A DNA stretch of 64,000 nt, taken from contig NZ_AP018227.1 in assembly GCF_002368095.1 (NCBI RefSeq), forward strand, positions 3,381,563 through 3,445,562, written 5' to 3'. This DNA is from Calothrix parasitica NIES-267 (GTDB lineage Bacteria > Cyanobacteriota > Cyanobacteriia > Cyanobacteriales > Nostocaceae). This document shows, piece after piece, positions 25,607 through 34,587 of this stretch (its first letter is position 1; the number at the start of each line of letters is the position of its first letter). Under the pieces are notes generated by a model. It was not told where the DNA came from. It made no database searches and saw nothing but the letters and a program-made list of their open reading frames with translations. The translations under genes were made by a program, and so were the position numbers.

Positions 25607-27040
25607 CTAACTCTTGTTCGCGGTTTTCATATCACCACGAATAAACAACCGAGCTATCAAATAAACGAATATTCCCGCAGCCATTCCGGGAAGCACTGAG
25701 TAAACTAGCCTTGATAAATCGGGAGTTATTGTCCATATTAAAGCGCTTAATATTCCCACCACCATCATTGCAATGGCAACCCTTCCATTAACAGGTTTTT
25801 GCAATACCCGCACTATAAACAACGGACCTAATGCTGAAGCTAAAGCAGACCACGCAAAAGTGACTAGGAAAAATACGCTTTTGTCTCCAAATAAGGCAAT
25901 TACACATACTATTGCAGTAACTGTTAAAGTTCCTAGTTTGACTATTTTATAAGAATGAGCAAATTGAGGAAACATATCTTGAGTAAGAGCTGCCGAGCAA
26001 GATAGTATCTGTGAATCTGCGGTGGACATTGTTGCAGAAAACACTCCCGCTAGCATTACACCTACTAAGGCTACTGGCAATAAATTTAGAGCGAGTAACG
26101 GTAAAGCTAATTCTGGGTCACCGTTATTTAATAAGTCAGGTAATAGCACTCGTCCCGTCAAACCGATACCCATGGAAGCGAATGAAGTTGTTAAACCGGC
26201 TATTACTTTGATATCGCGGGCTTTTGCGACATTTTGAGCATTGTTAATAGCCATTGCACGAACCATGATGTGGGGTTGACCTACTACCCCAAAACCCGCT
26301 ACAGCCCAACCGATAAAATAAGGTATAAAACCTAATGGTAATTTTGCTGGACTCAAGTTTATCAAGGCTGGGTCAATTGCAGCTAGTTGCGTCCAAAGTT
26401 GATTAAAACCACCGCATTTTACAATTGAAACAATCAAAAGCAGCAGCAGCGAACCAATCATAATTATTGCTTGGATTGTGTCCGTCCAAATTGAGGCACG
26501 GATACCTCCAGAAAAACAGTAAATAACAACAATTATGGTGCCAATAATAATACCTATCCACAAATTCCAGTTAAAAACCGCTTGCAAAGCTTTACTTCCC
26601 GCTACAAGCTGCGCTGCTGCATAAGCACCAAGAAAAGCTATGGTAATTAGGGCTGAAATAAAGGTGATTATTCTGCCCCCCTTAGTGTTTTGACCGAGAA
26701 AACTCGAAACCGTTTCAGACCCAGTTTCTTCAGAAACTTCTCTTAATTTTCTAAAGAAAAGCCACCATGCTATATAGTCTCCTAAAGCCCAACCAATAAT
26801 TAACCAAATCGAAGAAATCCCTGCTTTATAAGCAAAACCAACTTGACCGATAAACAGTAAACCGCTTTGTCCGGTAGACATTGCTGAAAGCGCTGTAAAC
26901 CAGGGATTTACATTTCTCCCAGCTAAAAGGTAATCGGTGGTATCATTCTGCTTTTGAGTCGAGGAATAGATTCCGACTCCAGTAAACAAAAGCATGAAAC
27001 CAATGAAAGTAACTGCAATCCAAATTTGATTTGTTGTCAT
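25607..27040 (-). CDS. Sodium:solute symporter, PutP-like
   Basis: 477-residue polytopic protein of the SSS family with about 13 helices, closest in appearance to sodium/proline symporters. Family marks: YLLAGRNVNPWFTALSAMSTGQSG (about 38-60, helices 1-2), EETGSETVSSFLG, a GGIRASIWTDTIQAIIM segment (about 180-195) and GVFSATMSTADSQILSCSAALTQD (about 330-355), typical of helix 8-9 where Na+ is bound. It probably imports proline or a similar osmolyte using the sodium gradient. The stop codon is within a flanking STRR. It is monocistronic; 813 bp of empty upstream DNA precede it. Confidence 0.9.
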   Translation of the reverse strand: MTTNQIWIAVTFIGFMLLFTGVGIYSSTQKQNDTTDYLLAGRNVNPWFTALSAMSTGQSGLLFIGQVGFAYKAGISSIWLIIGWALGDYIAWWLFFRKLREVSEETGSETVSSFLGQNTKGGRIITFISALITIAFLGAYAAAQLVAGSKALQAVFNWNLWIGIIIGTIIVVIYCFSGGIRASIWTDTIQAIIMIGSLLLLLIVSIVKCGGFNQLWTQLAAIDPALINLSPAKLPLGFIPYFIGWAVAGFGVVGQPHIMVRAMAINNAQNVAKARDIKVIAGLTTSFASMGIGLTGRVLLPDLLNNGDPELALPLLALNLLPVALVGVMLAGVFSATMSTADSQILSCSAALTQDMFPQFAHSYKIVKLGTLTVTAIVCVIALFGDKSVFFLVTFAWSALASALGPLFIVRVLQKPVNGRVAIAMMVVGILSALIWTITPDLSRLVYSVLPGMAAGIFVYLIARLFIRGDMKTANKS

Positions 27041-27853
27041 TCTGCTTGGTAGATAGTTGAAATATTTATGTTGTATTTATGGTTTGAAATGTGTGATTCG
27101 GGCTTTAACTAGGGGTAAGGAGATTCATGGTTCATATTTGACTATTTCGTTTTCAGTTAAGTTCGGAACAATAATTAATACAATAATGTCTGTTATTTTC
27201 ATACAAGCTTAAGATTCTGACAATTTTGTATTAATGTAAATAAATGTTTATCGGCACTAGACAGCAAATAATACAAAAACAATATAAGAAGTAAGTATAA
27301 AATTGTAAAGCAAAAATCGTTTAAACAATAAACAATGGACAATTAGTTAATATATTTAAAAGTTTGTTTAAAATTAGGACAATTTTTTTATGTTATTTAC
27401 ATCACAGGTGCTTCAACACGGCAGATATAATATCTATGTTGCATGTAAGGATATAAATCTCAGCAGCGAAAAATTTTTTGTAAAAAATACAACTTCTCAT
27501 TTAGATGTAAATTACGAATAAGTATACATCAATATATAATCAGAAATACTTTAAAACCAATAGCTGCTGAATATGAAATGCATTGCTAGAACTTCAACTA
27601 AAAAAATTTAGATTTGATATTTTAGATTTGATATTTTAGATTTTATTTTCTAGCAGCCCACTGAGGTAATTTTTAGGAATTATTGACAAAGGTCAAACGC
27701 GCAAACTGTTCTCCGACTTCTTACTCCCTAACCAAACCCCGAAGCATTTAGAGTTACTCAATTACCAATTACTAGTTTCAATTCTCCAATCCAAAATCGA
27801 TTCACTACCTAACTTACTAATTTTCTAAACGTAATTTTCGGAAATATATAATA
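27041..27853. other. Large divergent intergenic region
   Basis: 813 bp between the symporter and the GAF-TPR gene. AT-rich, with a short AGATTTGATATTTT doublet at 27610-27640 and no open frame. It must carry promoters for both genes. No recognised operator. Confidence 0.4.
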
Positions 27854-29347
27854 ATGCACCTACAATCACCTATACCTAATAACGAGTTAGCAAGATTAGC
27901 AGCACTTCGTCAATATCAAATACTCGATACTGCTCCGGAAAAAGTATTTGATGATTTTACCTTTCTAGCCGCACAGATTTGTCGGACTCCGATTGCACTG
28001 ATTAGTTTTGTTGATGGGAACCGTCAATGGTTCAAGTCGAAAGTTGGTGTAGATGTAGACTGTACTCCGAGGGATGTAGCTTTCTGCGCTTACACCATTA
28101 TGCAGAACGAACCACTGGTAGTTCCGAATGCTTTGAATGACTCCAGATTTGCGGAAAATCCCTTAGTTGCTCAAGCACCCGAAATCCGGTTTTATGCTGG
28201 CGCACCTTTGATTTCACCAGAAGGTTACGCTATCGGAACCCTATGTGTAGTTGATACAGTACCGCGAGATTTAAGTTTAGAACAACAAGAAGGATTAAGA
28301 GCATTAAGCAATCAGGTAATAGCACAATTAGAGATGCGACGTAATGTTATTACCATGTCCCGTAACGTGATGCAGCGACAGCAGCAAGAAGCAGAAATTC
28401 GCCGTCAGCAAGAGTTTATCGAAGTTATTTATCGTCGTGGATTAGATAAAATCCAAAAAGGCGATTATGAACCAGCAATAGTAGATTTTAGCCAGTATTT
28501 GCAGTTAAAGCCCGATGGAATTAAAGCCTTTTATCAAAGAGGATTAGCTTTTCACAAGCTAGGAAATTATCAAGGTGCAATTGCAGATTTAAACCAATAT
28601 TTGCAATTCAATCCCAACCACGCAGAAGCTAGATACAGTCGGGGACTTATCCGTTCGGAATTAGGAGATTACAACGGAGCTACAGCGGATTATACAAAAG
28701 CTATGAGCATTAATCCCGACTACATCAACAACCATAATTCGGGATTACTTCTTCCTCAAGGTGGAGACGACTACGAAGGAATAACGTTAGATTCGATTAA
28801 TGCTTCATCCATAGCTCCATCAATCAAATCTGATGAGCATACAGTAACAGTCGATTCAAATATTGTTGCTTCCGAACTTAGTAGTGAATACCATCGAGCA
28901 ATTTCTAAATCAACAGAAGTTATAACATCTAACCCTCAAAATGCAAAAGATTATCAAAATTTAGGAAATCATTTTTATAAAAACGAAGATTACAAGCAAG
29001 CAGTAGAAAACTATACGCTTGCTTTACAGCTAAATAATAATAATGCTCAAATCTATTTAAATCGTGGTAACGCTAATTATAAATTGAAGAAATACGGTGA
29101 AGCTATTGAAGATTTCACTCAAACATTGCGAATGAATCCCGAAAGTGACAAAGCTTATATAGGATTGGGTAATACTTGTTCCAAACTAAAAAACTACGAC
29201 AAAGCGATTGAATATTTTACTAAAGCTTTAATGGTCAATCCTAAAAACGATAAAGCTTATATCAGTAGGGGTAACGCTCGTTCCAAACTCAAAGATTATA
29301 GTGGAGCAATGGAAGATTATAAAAAGGTATGGGCTAAGAAGGATTAG
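27854..29347 (+). CDS. GAF domain protein with two TPR blocks
   Basis: 497 residues, soluble. A GAF domain covers about 20-170, with FLAAQICRTPIALISFVDGNRQWFK and the conserved end FYAGAPLISPEGYAIGTLCVVD. Bilin-type ligation is not suggested, since CAYTI is the only nearby Cys. TPR block one (about 190-295) includes AFYQRGLAFHKLGNYQGAI; a linker of about 70 residues follows; TPR block two (about 365-490) includes AQIYLNRGNANYKLKKYGEAI and two further units. The architecture suggests a small-molecule- or light-gated scaffold that recruits partners. No output enzyme is present, so a separate partner is expected. Neighbours give no clue. Confidence 0.82.
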   Translation: MHLQSPIPNNELARLAALRQYQILDTAPEKVFDDFTFLAAQICRTPIALISFVDGNRQWFKSKVGVDVDCTPRDVAFCAYTIMQNEPLVVPNALNDSRFAENPLVAQAPEIRFYAGAPLISPEGYAIGTLCVVDTVPRDLSLEQQEGLRALSNQVIAQLEMRRNVITMSRNVMQRQQQEAEIRRQQEFIEVIYRRGLDKIQKGDYEPAIVDFSQYLQLKPDGIKAFYQRGLAFHKLGNYQGAIADLNQYLQFNPNHAEARYSRGLIRSELGDYNGATADYTKAMSINPDYINNHNSGLLLPQGGDDYEGITLDSINASSIAPSIKSDEHTVTVDSNIVASELSSEYHRAISKSTEVITSNPQNAKDYQNLGNHFYKNEDYKQAVENYTLALQLNNNNAQIYLNRGNANYKLKKYGEAIEDFTQTLRMNPESDKAYIGLGNTCSKLKNYDKAIEYFTKALMVNPKNDKAYISRGNARSKLKDYSGAMEDYKKVWAKKD

Positions 29348-29866
29348 AGGTGTGAGGTAAAACAATTGTAGGTTGGTTTGAACGTTTCTCAATCCAACCT
29401 ATTTTATATAAAATTTTCGGCTTGCTGATTAAAAGTATGATTTCCCCCCAACCCCCAAAATTAGGTGATTTAGGGGTCTAGTAAATATGAGAAAAATAAA
29501 TTCATATTTCAATATGGCTAACAGCAACGCCAAATTTTCTACTTGACAACTTAAATCAAACCTTTTCTAATTACTATTTCCAACACCAACCTACTAATTT
29601 ATCAAAGAAAAACTACGAATCAACAATCAGAGCTATTCTGTAAAAAATAACAAGTAAATGTTGAATCATAGCTTGAAATAATTCTGTGAGGTTGCTTCTA
29701 TGTGGATTATTACTTACTACAATACTCATCAGTTATATTATTTACTTCGTTCAGAAGAGAGATATTATTTTACTCCTTTGGTCATAGTTCTTTAGGAAGA
29801 GAAAAAGTTAAAAATATTGAGCTATGTTGATAATGCGATGATTCACCTAAGACTAATTTTATTTTT
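29348..29866. other. Spacer, nothing recognised
   Basis: 519 bp between the GAF-TPR gene and the DUF6335 gene. A short palindrome-like C-rich stretch at 29440-29480 (CCCCCCAACCCCC) was seen, otherwise plain AT-rich DNA. Confidence 0.4.
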
Positions 29867-30283
29867 ATGACCGAACAAAAAAAGGCAAGGGAACAAAATA
29901 TTAATAACCAGGTTGAAGGCAGCGACTTACCTCAAGAAATGACTCAATCCTACGGAACCGGAATTCATCAACAATCAGGAATCACTGCTGGTGGAAAGAC
30001 AATAGAAACACAGTTAAATCAACGTAATGCAACCAGTCCGGAATTAACTGGAGGTGATGTTGATGCATATTGGCAAGGTGCAGACGCTGTTGGTGATGAA
30101 GCTGTTGGTGGAACCGTTGCAACTCCCGACAAGAACGTGACGGAAGAATTAGGGAAAGCAGTTGGTTTGGAAATGGATGATAGACAACCTTTGCAAACAA
30201 ACGATATTTTAGATAGACGCGATAATGAACGTTGGGAGCTTGACCCCAAATCTTCTGAGGATTATCAAAACCATCCTAAATAA
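29867..30283 (+). CDS. DUF6335-type small hydrophilic protein
   Basis: 138-residue very hydrophilic, probably disordered protein of the cyanobacterial DUF6335 type: QSYGTGIHQQSGITAGG, SPELTGGDVDAYWQGADAVGDEAVGG, TPDKNVTEELGKAVGLEM and NDILDRRDNERWELDP. The family is often seen near stress and desiccation genes; the role is unknown. No signal or TM segment. Start ATG is in a Lys/Gln-rich context. A strong terminator follows at 30326, so the transcript is monocistronic. Confidence 0.75.
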   Translation: MTEQKKAREQNINNQVEGSDLPQEMTQSYGTGIHQQSGITAGGKTIETQLNQRNATSPELTGGDVDAYWQGADAVGDEAVGGTVATPDKNVTEELGKAVGLEMDDRQPLQTNDILDRRDNERWELDPKSSEDYQNHPK

Positions 30284-30325
30284 TCATCCTATATTCCGAT
30301 ATAGAAATTAATTTTGCAGGAATTA

Positions 30326-30358
30326 AGAAACCCGGTTTTTTTGAAAAACCGGGTTTTT
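30326..30358 (+). terminator. Rho-independent terminator after the DUF6335 gene
   Basis: Stem AAACCCGGTTTTT with AAAAACCGGGTTT around a 3-base loop, ending in GTTTTTAG; 43 bp past the stop. The AAACCCGGTTT motif is also a dispersed repeat in this genome (36427, 36483). Confidence 0.8.
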
Positions 30359-30652
30359 AGTATTTAGATATTATCTATTTATGCGATTTATTTTACTACT
30401 TTAGATGATTGACAAAATATTCAGACTTTGCTTTTTTACATAAAAATATAGCTGAAATCTTATTTAAGGAAATCTCAAACAACTGCACTTTTTAATATCC
30501 TCGTTCGATTGAAATTTTCTATTAAATAAATACCCTTTACGATACCAACACATCTATCCTCAGTAGGGTTAAATACTCAATAGTACTTTGATACGGTTGA
30601 AATTAACAGATAAACAAAACTAAATAAAATTTACTGTAATCGGAGTAATATT

Positions 30653-31144
30653 ATGACAGCCACACAAACTAACGACCCTAAAGTTCGCGAAATAGTTCAA
30701 TCAATCCAAAAATTAGATGTAGATGAACAGCTAGCTTTGTTCTATTTCATCTACAAAGAAATGGGTGATTCAATTACACCTGCTGCACCTGGTGCTAGTA
30801 CAGTTTCTCCAGCAGTTGCTGACGGTTTATTCAATCAAGTTAAAGAATTATCTCACGAAGAACAATTACAATTACAACGCGATTTAATTAATAAAGCTGA
30901 CACTTTACATACTCGCGAATATGGTTCAATGAGCGATACAACCAAGCTACTATTTTGGTATCGTTTAGCTCAAGGGATGGATGCTCATACTGTTATTCCT
31001 ATGCCTTCTAGCTACGAAATTTCTTCTCAGTCTAAAGAAATAATTGAAAAAATCAAGCCCTTAGATTTCGGGGTTCAAATGAGTCTTTTCCGCGATTACG
31101 TAGCCCCAATGGGAGCAGAACCCAAACCCGGTAGCGCTGTATAA
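30653..31144 (+). CDS. Helical carotenoid protein (stand-alone OCP N-terminal domain)
   Basis: 163 residues equal to the all-helical N-terminal domain of orange carotenoid protein, here without the NTF2-like C-terminal domain. Marks: DVDEQLALFYFIYKEMGDSITPAAPG, LSHEEQLQLQRDLI, YGSMSDTTKLLFWYRLAQGM and KPLDFGVQMSLFRDYVAPMG; the end AEPKPGS fits an HCP. These proteins bind a ketocarotenoid and either quench phycobilisomes or scavenge singlet oxygen, depending on the clade, which cannot be told here. No CTD homolog gene is adjacent. The ATG is preceded by CGGAG. Confidence 0.93.
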   Translation: MTATQTNDPKVREIVQSIQKLDVDEQLALFYFIYKEMGDSITPAAPGASTVSPAVADGLFNQVKELSHEEQLQLQRDLINKADTLHTREYGSMSDTTKLLFWYRLAQGMDAHTVIPMPSSYEISSQSKEIIEKIKPLDFGVQMSLFRDYVAPMGAEPKPGSAV

Positions 31145-31173
31145 CTATTTTCTTTTACTACATACGAATCATG

Positions 31174-31199
31174 TAGAGACGTAGCAGTGCTACGTCTCC
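31174..31199. repeat. REP-like palindrome, TAGAGACGTAGCA family, copy 1
   Basis: Near-perfect palindrome TAGAGACGTAGCAGTGCTAC followed by GTCTCC. Related copies lie at 31353-31380, 38757-38782, 63256-63282 and 63379-63406. Confidence 0.75.
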
Positions 31200-31352
31200 A
31201 GCGATAAACGCAACACAGCGTCATTAGATACAAGCCGAAGTTATGCAAACATATAGTTTTTATAGACGAGATATTTTGAGTTTTCATATTTTTTTGATTT
31301 GATAAATAGGTTTTGCCAAACTTTTAATATAAAACTATGATTTGACCGCATC

Positions 31353-31380
31353 GGGAGACGTAACAGTGTTGCGTCTCTAC
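31353..31380. repeat. REP-like palindrome, copy 2
   Basis: GGGAGACGTAACAGTGTTGC followed by GTCTCTAC; compensating base changes preserve the stem relative to copy 1, as expected for a selected or hairpin-dependent repeat. Confidence 0.75.
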
Positions 31381-31414
31381 AGCTGTTTAATGTTTTTTAT
31401 CAAATGTATATAAA

Positions 31415-31675
31415 TATAGCGCTTTTCAGTGAGTGCAATACACTTTGATAGACCCCACTCCCAGCCCCTCTCCTTCTCAAGGCTACGGTGTACACACATC
31501 TCCTAGATCCCCCCTAACCCCCCTTGAAAAGGGGGGAATCTGAATTAAAGTCCCCCTTTTCAAGGGGGATATAGGGGGATCTAAACGCTGTGAAAGCAAT
31601 TTAGAGTACTTGTGTGTACACCGTAGCCTTCTCAAGGAGAGGGGTGTATTCTATCCAACTGAAAACTGCTATATA
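31415..31675. mobile_element. MITE-like element interrupted by a second MITE
   Basis: Its outer parts match the 108-bp element at 5439-5546 in reverse orientation: TATAGCGCTTTTCAG at the left and, read in reverse, TATATAGCAGTTTTCAGTTG at the right. The central hairpin CCCCTCTCCTTCTCAAGGAGAGGGG is split by an insertion (31481-31628). The 693-bp spacer around it has no gene. Confidence 0.85.
31481..31628. mobile_element. Inner MITE with 18-bp perfect inverted repeats
   Basis: 148 bp bounded by GGCTACGGTGTACACACA and its exact reverse complement. The direct repeat TTCTCAA at both sides (31474-31480, 31629-31635) fits a 7-bp target duplication; because the target hairpin is itself partly palindromic, an 11-bp duplication of CCTTCTCAAGG is equally possible. 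Inside is a second inverted C-run/G-run (TAGATCCCCCCTAACCCCCC...). Confidence 0.85.
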
Positions 31676-31837
31676 ATATGACCGCGAGGTCGCGCTCCAC
31701 TAACATCATCTAATTCAGCAACGCCGATAATTAATTGATTATTTTCAGTTATTTTCAGATATGCTGGAAAGTCGGAATCTATTCCAGTTAACAAAAAATA
31801 TCTAGAAAATATCTAGATATATCTAGCTAGAAAATTT

Positions 31838-32536
31838 ATGAGTTTGATTTTAACCAACGATGACGGTATCGATGCTCCAGGTATTCAAGCTTTACTCAAA
31901 GCTGTTGAACAATCAGCAATTTCGTCTCAAATTATTATCGCTGCTCCTCAAGGACATTTATCCGGTTGCGGACACCAAGTTACCACTGCAACTCCTTTAA
32001 GTTTACAGCGTCGTTCTGATACTGCATACGCCATAGCAGGTACCCCCGCTGATTGCGTTCGTCTTTCAATTTCCCACATTTGTCCTGAAGTTAAATGGGT
32101 ACTTTCAGGAATTAACGCTGGGGGGAATATGGGAGTTGATTCTTATATTTCCGGTACCGTAGCTGCTGTTAGAGAAGCTGCAATGCATGGTATTCAAGGA
32201 ATAGCGATTTCTCAATATAAGAAAAAAGGTCTTGAATACAATTGGGATAACTCAACAAAATGGACGGCTAAACTTCTAACCGATTTATTTAATCGTCCTT
32301 TACCACCAGGAAATTTTTGGAACGTTAATTTACCACATCTTCCAGCAGAAGCTGAGGAACCTGAAGTAGTTTTTTGTCGTCCTTGTAACAAACCTCTTCC
32401 AGTAAATTATCGTACTGAAGGAGAAAAGTTTTATTATATAGGCGAATACGGGAGTCGAGAGAGAACCCCCGGTAGCGATGTAGATGTTTGTTTCTCAGGC
32501 AAAATTTCCGTGACTCAATTGACGGTTAACAGTTAA
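31838..32536 (+). CDS. surE: 5'/3'-nucleotidase SurE
   Basis: 232-residue SurE. The metal site Asp-Asp is in LILTNDDGIDAPGIQAL, followed by PQGHLSGCGHQVT, GTPADCVRLS and WVLSGINAGGNMGVDSYISGTVAAVREA. SurE dephosphorylates nucleoside 5'- and 3'-monophosphates with a divalent metal and helps survival in stationary phase. Length is slightly short of the usual 250-270. The tail LTVNS is encoded by the beginning of an STRR, so the native C-terminus may be missing. Confidence 0.95.
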   Translation: MSLILTNDDGIDAPGIQALLKAVEQSAISSQIIIAAPQGHLSGCGHQVTTATPLSLQRRSDTAYAIAGTPADCVRLSISHICPEVKWVLSGINAGGNMGVDSYISGTVAAVREAAMHGIQGIAISQYKKKGLEYNWDNSTKWTAKLLTDLFNRPLPPGNFWNVNLPHLPAEAEEPEVVFCRPCNKPLPVNYRTEGEKFYYIGEYGSRERTPGSDVDVCFSGKISVTQLTVNS

Positions 32537-32721
32537 CAGTTGTTTATCGGTCAGATGTGGATCGTCAGTTATCACTAGCTTGAAGACGGATTATCAATTA
32601 TTGATTTAAAAGTATCGTGCGAAAATATGAGCGTGATATAGCGTTCCTCTAAACCTAATTCCCATAAAGGATAATAGATTTTCAACAAAGCACAATGACC
32701 TAATTGCTTATCAATAATTAA

Positions 32722-33027
32722 TTATTCCTCGTCTTCTGCTTCGAGGACTATCATCAAACGGTTCAAAGTTTGAGTTAATTGAGTAAGTCTTTGCATGGAA
32801 TCGTCTTGACCCTCTGCAAGAGTTTGTACTGCATCGCACAAAGCCAATATCTGATAACCTTGCTGCTGTACCTGCTTTCCCTGCTCTTCTACTTGTACGC
32901 TTAAATTATCTACCCTATCGGAAAGACGTTCTATTGTCTCAGTGGTAGCCAGTACAGCTTCGCCTATTTGCTCTACTATTGACTCTAAACGTCCTACTTT
33001 TACTTTGTCTGTTCCAGTTACAACCAT
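32722..33027 (-). CDS. Small coiled-coil protein
   Basis: 101 residues, predicted almost wholly helical with heptad spacing in VGRLESIVEQIGEAVLATTETIERLSDRVDNLSVQVEEQG and an acidic end (LEAEDEE). No TM or signal. The sequence resembles small cyanobacterial coiled-coil proteins of unknown function. It stands alone with empty flanks and converges with surE. Real coding status is supported by codon pattern and absence of overlap, not by a family. Confidence 0.6.
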   Translation of the reverse strand: MVVTGTDKVKVGRLESIVEQIGEAVLATTETIERLSDRVDNLSVQVEEQGKQVQQQGYQILALCDAVQTLAEGQDDSMQRLTQLTQTLNRLMIVLEAEDEE

Positions 33028-33700
33028 TTTTTAGCACCTTAATTTTGAGATAGCACCACTGTGGAACTGCTTTTCATCCCTGACCACAATGAAATAAGAT
33101 GTAGTACTTTTGTAAGCACTCGCTTAAAAGGGATGCTATGTTTCATATTTCCCAAAACATTGAATGAAATGCACATTAAGGGAGTTGACAAGGAATAATT
33201 AACTCTATGCAAATCAATACCAATGTATTCGATTATTCATCTAAATTACTTGGCTAGAAATATTACAGGGTTTGTATCACCCCTTACCCGTAAACTATAT
33301 TTTGGAATCATTGATATTATTTCTCTGTAGTTTATAAGCCCTACCATACAACCAAAGTATTCGTCAAATCAAGATTAAATAGATAGGTTCTACTTGCTAC
33401 GCAAGACAGTTTTTATAACTCTAGTAAGTATGAGACTTACGCATTGATTGGGTAGCAAATTTTAGCATCTCGGGTTATTAACTCGCCACTCATAAGAATA
33501 TTCATCTATCTTTAGATATATTCAATATTCTTTTATCAGAATTTTATAAACAAGGGATTATTCTTATAAAAACCGTGAAGATTCAGTGAATATACGGTTC
33601 CAGGCAATTATATTTATAAAGCTAAGTCTATATTCAGAGTATTGTCACGTAGGAATACGTTTCTCCCTGAAAACTTAGCTTAGCTGCGTTCCAATTACAG
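33028..33700. other. Spacer, mostly featureless
   Basis: 673 bp. At 33431-33442 a GAGACTTACGCA stretch recalls the AGGACTTACGC terminus of the resident IS, perhaps a degraded end; no partner end is found. Otherwise no gene or hairpin. Confidence 0.35.
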
Positions 33701-34363
33701 ATGATAAGTATTGTTAAAGGTGCAAGTTCAAATACTTGGGTGAGACAAACCACATCTCACCCCTCAGTAACTTCTAGATTCAAGCGTTTTCTGGATATTC
33801 TGGGGAGTATAGTAGGTTTAGTAATTCTAATTATTGTATTTTTGCCAATCGCGATCGCAATCAAGATAGATAGTCCGGGTCCGATTTTTTTTGCACAAGA
33901 AAGATATGGTCTTAACGGAAACAGATTCCGGATTCGTAAGTTTCGTTCCATGGTTTCGGATGCGGAACAACTAAAATCCCAAGTCAAAAATGAAGCTAGC
34001 GGACATTTTTTTAAAAGTAAAAATGATTTTCGAGTTACAAGATTAGGACGTTTCTTAAGAAGTACAAGTTTAGACGAACTTCCTCAATTTTGGAACGTAT
34101 TCTTGGGTGAAATGAGTTTAGTCGGAACTCGTCCTCCAACAGAAGACGAAGTAAGTCAGTATTCAGAGCATCACTGGAAACGTTTGCACGTAAAACCAGG
34201 TTTGACAGGAGAATGGCAAGTAAACGGACGCTCTCACATCAAAGATTTCGAGCAAGTATTCGAGCTAGACTTACAATATCAAACAAAATGGCATGAATTT
34301 TACGACTTATCGTTGATTTGTAAAACAATCTATGTCATTTTTGCTCGTATAGGAGCGTTTTAA
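33701..34363 (+). CDS. Polyprenyl-phosphate sugar-1-phosphate transferase (exopolysaccharide initiation)
   Basis: 220-residue monotopic Bac_transf family enzyme that places the first sugar phosphate onto undecaprenyl phosphate for polysaccharide or glycan assembly. One hydrophobic helix (LDILGSIVGLVILIIVFLPIA, about 31-50) is followed by the catalytic module: SPGPIFFAQERYGLNGNRFRI, KFRSMV, TRLGRFLRSTSLDELPQFWN and VGTRPPTEDEV, then KPGLTGEWQVNGRS. This is the short form without the N-terminal CoA-binding-like/DUF4131 region. No glycosyltransferase genes adjoin, though GalE lies at 37608 and a WecA-type enzyme at 50122. Confidence 0.92.
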   Translation: MISIVKGASSNTWVRQTTSHPSVTSRFKRFLDILGSIVGLVILIIVFLPIAIAIKIDSPGPIFFAQERYGLNGNRFRIRKFRSMVSDAEQLKSQVKNEASGHFFKSKNDFRVTRLGRFLRSTSLDELPQFWNVFLGEMSLVGTRPPTEDEVSQYSEHHWKRLHVKPGLTGEWQVNGRSHIKDFEQVFELDLQYQTKWHEFYDLSLICKTIYVIFARIGAF

Positions 34364-34587
34364 ATCAGTTGTTCACCCGGAGGGTGTGGATCATCAGTTA
34401 TCAGTTAACAGTTATCAGTTAACGACGGTGAATAAATTGGGTCAAATGTACTAAAGTCTCAAATTATCAATAAAGTGAAAATCTAGAAATTGATTGGGAT
34501 TGGGAGTGGGAGCGTCTCGCTCCCTAATTTATTTAATGTTCACTACTAATTGCTCACTGTTCACTGTTAACTGATAACTGATAACTG

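Noticed and set aside
33431-33442. Second IS end (GAGACTTACGCA)
   Set aside because: Only a partial match and no partner end or direct repeat.
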